Of a stretch of 64,000 bases of DNA, positions 1 to 7,024 are shown one piece after another. The DNA comes from Bacteroidota bacterium (GTDB lineage Bacteria > Bacteroidota > Ignavibacteria > Ignavibacteriales > Ignavibacteriaceae): the NCBI GenBank assembly GCA_021815405.1, contig JAKAGV010000021.1, positions 1-64,000 on the forward strand, read 5' to 3'. Positions within the stretch are counted from its first letter, which is position 1, and each line of letters begins with the position of its first letter. A program made the position numbers and the translations under genes. The notes under the pieces were generated by a model that saw only the letters and a list, made by a program, of their open reading frames with translations, was not told where the DNA came from and ran no database searches.

Positions 1-61
1 TATTTTTAAGCTGTTTTTAGATGCTGAAACAAGTTCAGCATGACAATTGCGTAACTTCAGT
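1..61. mobile_element. 124-bp MITE-like element, right part (copy 1, cut by window edge)
   Basis: The 61 bases match exactly the right half of the complete copies at 6781-6904 and 25250-25373. They include the inner hairpin ATGCTGAA-ACAAG-TTCAGCAT and the terminal inverted repeat ending GCGTAACTTCAGT. The bases after the end, TATTT (62-66), are the size and composition of a 5-bp target duplication; the left partner lies outside the window. Non-coding and presumably non-autonomous. Confidence 0.85.
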
Positions 62-73
62 TATTTATTAATC

Positions 74-102
74 AATTTTGTGAAATCAGTGAAATCTGTG
101 TC
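74..102. repeat. AGACAC/GTGTCT-family repeat at a stop codon
   Basis: Reading on the minus strand, the TGA stop of the neighbouring secreted-protein gene continues directly into GACACAGATTTCACTGATTTCAC. This is a single arm of the palindromic repeat family that is dense in the cas locus (13.2-24.4 kb) and also occurs at 28.7 and 41.7 kb. Confidence 0.7.
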
Positions 103-1827
103 TCACTTCAGAAGCATCAGCTTCTTAACTTGACTAATGCTTCCGGCAGTTAATCTATAAAAATACACTCCGCTTGCAAGATGATATCTTTCTGCCGAAA
201 GCTGAATGCTGTACTTGCCTGCCTGCTGTTCCCTATCTACAAGTGTTGCCAGCTCCTTTCCTAAAATATCATAAATTTTTAAAACAACTTTGCTTTGCTT
301 CGGCAATTCATATTCAATTGTTGTAGAAGGATTAAAAGGATTCGGATAATTCTGCAGTAATTTATATTGAACAGGAACATATTTTATATTCAGAGTCTTT
401 GAGTAAGCAAACTTGCCATTAATATCAATTTGCTTTAATCGATATTCATAGTCGCTTCCATTTATATTGCTATTTCCATTTGCATTCAATTGATCCACAA
501 AAGAATAATGCTTAGGAGAATTACTGTTCCCGCTCCCTTTCACAAAACCAATCTTCTGCCATGTAGCAGTTTCCCCTCCTTGGAGGGGCAGGGGTGGGAT
601 TGCTCTTTCCACTTCAAACCCGTAATTATTCACTTCCGTTGCCGTTTGCCAATTCAACTCAACTTTATCGCCAAGATTATATGCGGTAAAAGTCGTAATC
701 TCTACAGGCAATGGTTTAAGATTCTGTAAATAAGGATAACTGAAATTAGTTCCCTGAGTAATAGTCCAAGTAGTTGAGAAATCCCATCCGGAGAAAGTTG
801 ATTGTGTCATCATATTTGAATTTGTTTCGCCTGTTCCTCCGGCACTGCTTGACCGCCCGGAAGTATTTGAATCCCAATAGCTATTGTTTACCGATGCACC
901 TGATTCCGCTCCTATAAACCCCCCTGCAGTACCACTTGAATTTACCCATCCGCTGCTGAAGCAGTTATCTACTGTACCACCTTCTTGATTTAATCCGATA
1001 AAACCGCCGCCAACATTATTTGCGTTGCCGCTTATGCTAACATTCCCAGTACTATAGCAGTTGGATATTGTAGCAGTGGATGTACCGGCAAGCCCGCCAA
1101 CATAACTACTGTCTGTGCTGCTAACAATGATATTTCCGGTACTGTAGCAGTTCGATATTGAACCGCCCGATATACCGACAAGCCCACCGACATTTCCTAC
1201 ATTTGATGATGTAATATTTACGGAGCTGTATGAATTCTGTATAGTGCCGTAATTGTCACCAACCAAACCTCCTACATCTGTTGCAGCACTTGAGCCAATA
1301 ATTCTTCCTGTAGTATAACAATTGATAATAGACCCGCCGCTAACTAACATGCCGGTAAGTGCTCCTATTTTACTAGTTATTTGCATTAGTATTACATCGG
1401 CATTTTTAATACCAAGGTTCTCAATTACACCTTTAGTTTCTCCAAATAAACCTGAAATCCCGGCATACCTATATACACGAAGATTGGAAATCGTATGCCC
1501 GTTCCCATCATAAGTGCCGTTAAATGGATTGCTATCACTAATACCGATGGGACTAATTCCTCCTCCGGAATTCAAGTTATAACTAGCTGATGCATCAATA
1601 TCCGAAGTCTGTTTGAAATAATATGATGATGTAGAATCGGCAAAAGAGCCACCCCACACAGAATCGGTTACAGAGAGCCAGTAAAGGTTATTGAAGTTAG
1701 CTATAAGGTACGGATCAGCCTGTGTTCCGCTGCCGGATGGTGCAACTGCGGTTTGAGCCTGCAGCTTTGGCAACAAAATATTTACCGCTATAAAAATGAT
1801 TAACAATACTTTGTATATGTGTTTCAT
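103..1827 (-). CDS. Secreted GLUG-repeat protein with T9SS sorting domain
   Basis: 574-aa protein with an N-terminal signal peptide (hydrophobic stretch about 7-20, cleavage probably after LQAQ). Residues about 85-340 hold degenerate GLUG-type repeats (GGLVG followed by xISNCYSTGxI), as in bacterial surface adhesins and IgA-peptidase-like proteins. A short FnIII-like segment follows (PLPVEITTF..., about 373-470), then a type A T9SS C-terminal domain with NYPNPFNPSTTIEY, SGVYFYR and a final KKLMLLK. It should be exported across the inner membrane, moved by T9SS and displayed or released. The catalytic or binding role is unknown; surface attachment is the usual guess for this architecture. Its stop codon is followed at once by the GACACAGATTTCAC repeat that recurs in the cas region. 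No partner gene is evident next to it. Confidence 0.85.
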   Translation of the reverse strand: MKHIYKVLLIIFIAVNILLPKLQAQTAVAPSGSGTQADPYLIANFNNLYWLSVTDSVWGGSFADSTSSYYFKQTSDIDASASYNLNSGGGISPIGISDSNPFNGTYDGNGHTISNLRVYRYAGISGLFGETKGVIENLGIKNADVILMQITSKIGALTGMLVSGGSIINCYTTGRIIGSSAATDVGGLVGDNYGTIQNSYSSVNITSSNVGNVGGLVGISGGSISNCYSTGNIIVSSTDSSYVGGLAGTSTATISNCYSTGNVSISGNANNVGGGFIGLNQEGGTVDNCFSSGWVNSSGTAGGFIGAESGASVNNSYWDSNTSGRSSSAGGTGETNSNMMTQSTFSGWDFSTTWTITQGTNFSYPYLQNLKPLPVEITTFTAYNLGDKVELNWQTATEVNNYGFEVERAIPPLPLQGGETATWQKIGFVKGSGNSNSPKHYSFVDQLNANGNSNINGSDYEYRLKQIDINGKFAYSKTLNIKYVPVQYKLLQNYPNPFNPSTTIEYELPKQSKVVLKIYDILGKELATLVDREQQAGKYSIQLSAERYHLASGVYFYRLTAGSISQVKKLMLLK

Positions 1828-1970
1828 TTCTTTTCCTTTCTTATAGAACTATAGTCTAAGTTTGAAAATTAAGCTCTTAGTATTGGTAACTTATTAGTAA
1901 AAGGCTGGAATAATCATTATCATTATAACATATTACTCATAATTTTTATCTTATGACTTTTGACCAGGGT

Positions 1971-2315
1971 TTAACCCTTACCGTGTGAAATAATTCGCCG
2001 TAGCTCAATTAGATTTTCCTTAGAGACAAACTCATCGACGCCAGCTTCGGCAGCTGCCTTGCGGTGCTTTTCATCCGAATAATCTGTTACCATAACTATC
2101 TGTGCTTCCGAGTAAGAACTTCTGATTATTCTTGCCGCCTCAATCCCTTCAATACCTGGCAGCTTTATGTCTAATAGTATCCAGTCCGGCTTTTCCGATT
2201 TGTAGGCAATAATTGCAGATTCTGCATCAGCATACTCAATGTATTCATCTGCAAGAATTATCTTTTTTATTACTTCACGGATTTTTTTGTTGTCGTCAAC
2301 AATCATTATTTTCAT
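1971..2315 (-). CDS. Stand-alone response-regulator receiver protein
   Basis: About 114-aa single-domain CheY-like receiver when started at the ATG at 2315 (MKIMIVDDNKK). The longer reading from 2351 only adds a short hydrophobic run that does not fit the family. Acidic pocket VDDN, phospho-acceptor Asp in ILLDIKLPG (about D49), switch Thr in MVTDYSD and the conserved Lys in FVSKENL are all visible. There is no output domain, so it probably relays phosphate or acts by protein contact. It lies downstream of the NarL-type regulator/sensor pair, separated by about 215 bp, on the same strand, so co-regulation is possible but not shown. Function beyond phosphotransfer is not predictable. Confidence 0.85.
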   Translation of the reverse strand: MKIMIVDDNKKIREVIKKIILADEYIEYADAESAIIAYKSEKPDWILLDIKLPGIEGIEAARIIRSSYSEAQIVMVTDYSDEKHRKAAAEAGVDEFVSKENLIELRRIISHGKG

Positions 2316-2532
2316 TGGGACTAAATAACGAAGCGCGAAGACAAACATCAATCATGGCTGCTCTTCATTTTTATAGTGGCTGGCTGCTATAAGAGGTTAG
2401 TATTTATATTCATCGTACTATTTCTAAAACAATTTGTTTGGAGGAAAATATTTAGGATAATCGAACGCTATACTCGTTTAATAGGATTAATATGAGTTGA
2501 ACCGTTGAGCATGTATTCTATTACTGGATTGC

Positions 2533-3174
2533 TTACAGCTTCTCCTTATTTTCAAGAGCAAATCTTATAAGCGCATTGTTACCGGAAATATTTAACTTGC
2601 GGCATATATGAGCACGGTGATTTTCCACTGTATTTATGCTTATGAAAAGCTCTTCTGCAATTTCCTTACTTGTTTTATTTCCAGATATAAGCTTTAGTAT
2701 CCGCCATTCACTCTGTGTAAGCTTGTCCAGTCCGGTATTGGATACGAAATTCGTTCCGCTAAAACGTTTGACGAGGTATCCTGAAATTAAAGGGCTGATA
2801 TAATATTTACCCTCCGATACTGCTTCTACACCGTTTCTAATATCTATAACTGCGCTTTCTTTTAAGATATAGCCACGCGCTCCTAAATCCAAAGCTTTAT
2901 TAAACATCTTTTCTTCATTGTACATGGTTAATACTATTACGCTTACTTCGAGTCCCCTTATTTGTATCTCCTTCATAACATCAAAGCCTGACATTTTCGG
3001 CATGTCGATATCAAGAATGGCTACTTCAGGCTTAAATCTTTCTATCATTTCAACTGCTTCAACTCCGTTTTCAGCTTCTGCAGCTATTTTAAAATCGGAC
3101 TTTAGTACATCTGCCAATCCTTTTCGAAATACCGGATGGTCGTCTGCAATTATAAGTGTTACTTCGTGCTTCAT
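2533..3174 (-). CDS. NarL/FixJ-family response regulator
   Basis: 213 aa. Receiver domain at residues 5-120 with the acidic pair in ADDHPVF, phospho-acceptor D55 (AILDIDMPKMSG), the switch Thr in VLTMYNEE and the Lys in LKESAV. C-terminal LuxR-type helix-turn-helix at about 147-205 (LTQSEWRILKLIS, then KEIAEELFISINTVENH). It starts 6 bp after the stop of the upstream sensor kinase gene, so the two are almost certainly one operon and a cognate pair. It should bind DNA as a phosphorylated dimer; targets are unknown. In this phylum such pairs often act as environmental or nutrient sensors, but nothing nearby fixes the signal. Confidence 0.93.
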   Translation of the reverse strand: MKHEVTLIIADDHPVFRKGLADVLKSDFKIAAEAENGVEAVEMIERFKPEVAILDIDMPKMSGFDVMKEIQIRGLEVSVIVLTMYNEEKMFNKALDLGARGYILKESAVIDIRNGVEAVSEGKYYISPLISGYLVKRFSGTNFVSNTGLDKLTQSEWRILKLISGNKTSKEIAEELFISINTVENHRAHICRKLNISGNNALIRFALENKEKL

Positions 3175-3180
3175 ATTAAA

Positions 3181-6100
3181 CTAAACCGGAATATTTATTT
3201 TTATTGTGGTACCTAATTTTAGTGCAGATTTAATTGAACATGTTCCTCCAACTAACCGGACTCTCTCATAAATAGAATTTAAGCCGAACCCATGATTGTC
3301 AAATTTATCCTTATTAAATGATTTCCATAAAGATTCCTTTATAGAGTCATTAAATCCATTCCCATTATCGCTAATTTCTATTTCTAAACCTGTAATTGAT
3401 TTAATTATTTTTACCTCTGCTTTTGTCGCATCAGAATGTTTTAAAATATTATTTAGGGATTCTTGAACTATTCTGTAGATATTTATCTCCGCTTCCTTTG
3501 TAAGTGTACCGTCTATATCATCAATATTTATTGTAAAGGAGATGGTAGATGAGTCATTTACCTTTTCAACAACTGATTTAAGCGCTTCAGTAATGCCGAA
3601 CCTGTCTAATTCATATGGACGCAAGTTATGCGAAATTTCTCTCATCTCTTGAAGTGTGCTTGATGCGGTACCGGATATTTCCATTAAATCATCGCGTAAA
3701 TCATCAGTTAATTCCAGCTTTTCAAGTGCTAACAATGCTCGGTTTTTCATAACGAGCAGGTTTTGTCCCAGACTATCGTGAATTTCTGCTGCAATGCGTT
3801 TACGTTCATTCTCCTGGCTTTCAATTAATCTTCTCGAAAACATTTCCTGCTGTTGTTTTTCTTTACTCAACATAGAGACCCGCCGGAAATAAATAGCCGG
3901 ACCAATCGCTATAAACAAAAGTACAACAACTATTCTGAACCACCATGTCATCCAGAAAGGAGGAAGTATATTTATCAGCAGCTTTGCTTCGTGAGTACTC
4001 CATTTTCCATTACCGTTTTTGCCTCTTACAATAAATAAATATTTACCGGGATCAAGATTTGTATAAGATACTGTATGCTGCGTGCCCGACAAAATAAAAT
4101 TTTTATTGAACCCACTAAGTTTATATTCATATTTATTGTTTCGCGGATTTGTATAATCGAGATAAGAAAATGTAAATGCCAATTCGTTCTGTTTATAATT
4201 AAGAGTTATACTCTTTGTGAATTGCGGCGATTGCTTTAGTATGCCAGTGCTATCTCCAATAATAAGTGTTTTATTGAACAGTGCTATATTTGTAATTACA
4301 ACTTTAGGATTGTTTTTTATATCTGCTTCTTCATCTGGTAAAAATGAATCAAAGCCGTTTATCCCGCCAAAAAATAATTCTCCTTGCGGACTTTTATAGT
4401 AAGCACCTGTATTGTATTCATTACCTTGCAATCCATCCACTGCCTTATAATTGGTTATTGATTTTGTAAGCGGATTAAATTCCGTCAACCCTTTATTTGA
4501 ACTTAACCAAAGATTTCCTTTACTGTCTGTTAGTATTCCGTAAATAACATTATCAGGTAAACCGTCTGATTCCGTAAAAGAGGTAATTGCACCTGTATTT
4601 ATATTTAGCCTGTCAAGCCCGCCGCCTTCGGTTCCGATCCATAAAATGCTGTCATAATTAAATGAATCTTTACACAATGAAATAGTAACATTACTGCTAA
4701 GTTTATTTTCTCCATAACCTGCTGTATAATTAACAAAAGATTTGCTAACGGTATTAAACCTCCACAATCCCGATCTTGAAGTAAACCAAATTGTTCCGTC
4801 GCTTGTTTGGATAATGGATGTCGGAGAAGGATCATTCTGTGGACCGGGATTTTTATTAAAATAGTAATGTCGCCATCTGAAGGTTTTAGTATTTAGTTTT
4901 TCTAAAGAGCCTGGTGTTACTGCCCATATTGTATTATTCTTATCCTGGAAAATTCCGGTAACAAATGATGAAGATAAACTTAAACTGTCGCCGGGAATAT
5001 GGCTAAAATACTTTACGAAATTTTTATTAGTTAGATTCAGCTTATTATTTCGGTCCCACATGAATAAAATTTTATTTGGATTAATACATGCAATTCCAAG
5101 ATCACTTGTAAGCCATATCTTGCCTTCCCTATCTTGCATAATACTTTTTACCGGATTACTCATTCTAACGTTTATCATCCGGTAAGAATCTTTTTCTCTG
5201 TTCATTACATAAAGACCACCGTAAGTTCCAATCCATAGTCGTCCCTTGCTGTCTTGAAAGATTGATCTAATACTTGGGTTGGACCATTTAATACCGCTTT
5301 TTTTTGTAAATGAATTAAAGTGAACAATGTTGGGGTTGTAAGTATAAATACCATAGCCATTAGTGCCTATCCAGATTGTGCCGCTTTTATCCTGCTTTAT
5401 GCATATTGCTCCTCCATTGTTATTAAGCAGATCCAACATAGGGATAAAGGAATTGCTTTTTAAATCCAGTATAAAAACGTTTGAGAATGTCCCAAGCCAT
5501 AATCTGCCTTTACTATCTTCTGTAATACTTCGAATTCCTGAAGACGGTTTAATACCCCTGCCCTTGTATGGTACGAATAATTTTTTTGCTTTATCCAGAA
5601 CATACAATCCCTCGCTTGTGCCTGCCCAAATATTTCCATTAGAATCTTGATATAAATTTAATATGTCTGGAATATCAACCCTTTTAGATAAAGCAAAATG
5701 GTAAAGCTTTATTTCCCGCAAAATACTTTTACCTGTTTTAGGATTATATTCCGGTTTCAAAGAAAATAACTCTTTACCAATGCCTGCCCAGAGAGTTCCG
5801 CTTTCGTCATACAACAATGCCGATACTAAGTCACTTTTAAACGCCTTTGTATTTTTATCGTTCCAGTTTGTAATAGAATAATTGAAAGGAACTTCTGTCG
5901 ATGCTAAAAGTTCATTATGAATTTTATCTTTAATAGATATTTCAACAATTCCCTTGTCAGAAGTACCTAACCAGATATTTCCTCTGTCGTCCTCTGTAAT
6001 CGCAGACTGGCTGAGCGGACCTTTAGTTAATTTATCAAGTTGAATTTTACGAAAGACTTCAAGCTGCGGAATATATAAATCTAAATGACCGTACTGTGTT

Positions 6101-6408
6101 CCTACCCATATTCTGCCTTTTTTATCACAGAACAGAACAGTAACAAAATTATCTGACAGAGAAGTTGAATCTGATTGGTTATGGATAAAAACTTTGAAAT
6201 TGTAACCGTCATATCTATTCAAGCCATCTTTAGTACCGAACCAAAGAAAACCGCAAGTGTCCTTCATAATAGCATAAACTGAACCCTGCGATAAACCGTC
6301 GTTGGCAGTCAGATGCCGGAAAAAAGGTCGGAATATCTGTGCTTGCAATGTGAAAGGCAACGCGAGAGAAGAAAATATAAAAAGCAATCCATATAGGATT
6401 TTGCGCAT
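3181..6408 (-). CDS. Two-component sensor kinase with reg_prop beta-propeller and Y_Y_Y domain
   Basis: 1075 aa. A signal peptide (about 1-23) is followed by many two-component-propeller (reg_prop) repeats at about 30-700, visible as recurring IWxGTxxGLxxxD/N strings such as LWFGTKDGLNRYDG. A Y_Y_Y domain lies at about 735-815, one transmembrane helix at about 823-842, then a HisKA_3 dimerisation domain with the phospho-acceptor His877 (AEIHDSLGQ) and a HATPase_c domain (N-box ESLNNILKHS, ISDNGNGF, HGFGLNSI). This is the periplasmic-sensor layout of hybrid two-component systems but without a fused receiver or AraC output; the output is supplied by the NarL-type regulator 6 bp downstream. The ligand is unknown; related sensors usually bind glycans or other extracellular cues. 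Confidence 0.93.
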   Translation of the reverse strand: MRKILYGLLFIFSSLALPFTLQAQIFRPFFRHLTANDGLSQGSVYAIMKDTCGFLWFGTKDGLNRYDGYNFKVFIHNQSDSTSLSDNFVTVLFCDKKGRIWVGTQYGHLDLYIPQLEVFRKIQLDKLTKGPLSQSAITEDDRGNIWLGTSDKGIVEISIKDKIHNELLASTEVPFNYSITNWNDKNTKAFKSDLVSALLYDESGTLWAGIGKELFSLKPEYNPKTGKSILREIKLYHFALSKRVDIPDILNLYQDSNGNIWAGTSEGLYVLDKAKKLFVPYKGRGIKPSSGIRSITEDSKGRLWLGTFSNVFILDLKSNSFIPMLDLLNNNGGAICIKQDKSGTIWIGTNGYGIYTYNPNIVHFNSFTKKSGIKWSNPSIRSIFQDSKGRLWIGTYGGLYVMNREKDSYRMINVRMSNPVKSIMQDREGKIWLTSDLGIACINPNKILFMWDRNNKLNLTNKNFVKYFSHIPGDSLSLSSSFVTGIFQDKNNTIWAVTPGSLEKLNTKTFRWRHYYFNKNPGPQNDPSPTSIIQTSDGTIWFTSRSGLWRFNTVSKSFVNYTAGYGENKLSSNVTISLCKDSFNYDSILWIGTEGGGLDRLNINTGAITSFTESDGLPDNVIYGILTDSKGNLWLSSNKGLTEFNPLTKSITNYKAVDGLQGNEYNTGAYYKSPQGELFFGGINGFDSFLPDEEADIKNNPKVVITNIALFNKTLIIGDSTGILKQSPQFTKSITLNYKQNELAFTFSYLDYTNPRNNKYEYKLSGFNKNFILSGTQHTVSYTNLDPGKYLFIVRGKNGNGKWSTHEAKLLINILPPFWMTWWFRIVVVLLFIAIGPAIYFRRVSMLSKEKQQQEMFSRRLIESQENERKRIAAEIHDSLGQNLLVMKNRALLALEKLELTDDLRDDLMEISGTASSTLQEMREISHNLRPYELDRFGITEALKSVVEKVNDSSTISFTINIDDIDGTLTKEAEINIYRIVQESLNNILKHSDATKAEVKIIKSITGLEIEISDNGNGFNDSIKESLWKSFNKDKFDNHGFGLNSIYERVRLVGGTCSIKSALKLGTTIKINIPV

Positions 6409-6582
6409 ATATTTATATATTGTTTTTGTTTATTTGTGTAGTTTTATTTATCCGCTGCGGGTAATATAGTTACCTATTTTGAAATAACAAAAAGACATCT
6501 TCCTCTTTTTATTCTAAATCATTTAATACTGAGACCTAATGTCCTGAAGAAATTAGGTGTCTAAAAATATTTGTCAATCGTA

Positions 6583-6660
6583 GAGTAGGACAAGGGCGCA
6601 ACGTTGTCCAGCCATAGTGAACCCAGACAGCTTCTCTCCTTTCGGAAGAGTGTCCTACTC
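6583..6660. other. Intergenic segment closed by a perfect 10-bp inverted repeat
   Basis: Arms GAGTAGGACA (6583-6592) and TGTCCTACTC (6651-6660) are exact complements and enclose 58 bp. Inside, GGACAA (6588-6593) can instead pair with TTGTCC (6604-6609), giving two mutually exclusive hairpins. A short unsupported reading frame crosses it on the minus strand (6671-6561). The rest of 6409-6780 shows no gene, only A/T-rich sequence upstream of the sensor-kinase start. It could be a structured RNA, a regulatory leader for the kinase gene about 175 bp away, or an eroded mobile element. Confidence 0.4.
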
Positions 6661-6780
6661 AAGCGTGGCATCAACCTGTTTCCCTTGAACCCTCATCAAA
6701 CTGTAATGCACCCAGAAAAGTAAGAGAAAATAAAGATAAAAATGGTAGAGAAAAATCAAGCAACATTTTTGTAATTATTT

Positions 6781-6904
6781 ACTGAAGTTACGCAAAATGA
6801 ATAAAATGATCCATTTGTCATTCCGAACTTGTTTCGGAATCTTTATTTTTAAGCTGTTTTTAGATGCTGAAACAAGTTCAGCATGACAATTGCGTAACTT
6901 CAGT
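6781..6904. mobile_element. 124-bp MITE-like element (copy 2, left flank of CRISPR locus)
   Basis: Terminal inverted repeats ACTGAAGTTACGCAA (left) and TTGCGTAACTTCAGT (right) match over 15 bp. The element is flanked by 5-bp direct repeats TATTT (6776-6780 and 6905-6909), as expected for a target duplication. Two internal hairpins are present: ATTCCGAA-CTTGT-TTCGGAAT and ATGCTGAA-ACAAG-TTCAGCAT. It has no coding capacity and appears identical base for base to copy 3 at 25250-25373. Its right end supplies the stop codon of the neighbouring transposase fragment. Confidence 0.9.
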
Positions 6905-7024
6905 TATTTAGTTTTTCAAATTCAATCGGACTTAAATATCCAAGAGCTGAATGTGGATATTCCTGGTTATAAAAATTGATGAAATTATCTACTAATATTT
7001 TTTGCGATTCTATATAAGTGATGA
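6900..7024 (-). pseudogene. IS3-family transposase, C-terminal remnant
   Basis: Minus-strand translation gives VDNFINFYNQEYPHSALGYL followed by SPIEFEKLNN. This is the recognisable extreme C-terminus of an IS3/IS150-type DDE transposase (rve family, the HxxLxxxSPxxFE end). Only about 40 residues remain; no catalytic DDE residues, N-terminal half or inverted repeats of a full insertion sequence are present. One side joins the final CRISPR repeat directly, and on the other side the stop falls within the terminal repeat of a MITE. The fragment therefore marks an old breakpoint at the trailer end of the array. Confidence 0.75.

Noticed and set aside
6561-6671. 36-aa minus-strand frame across the structured intergenic segment
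   Set aside because: No ribosome site or recognised family, and it coincides with the inverted repeat; treated as non-coding.
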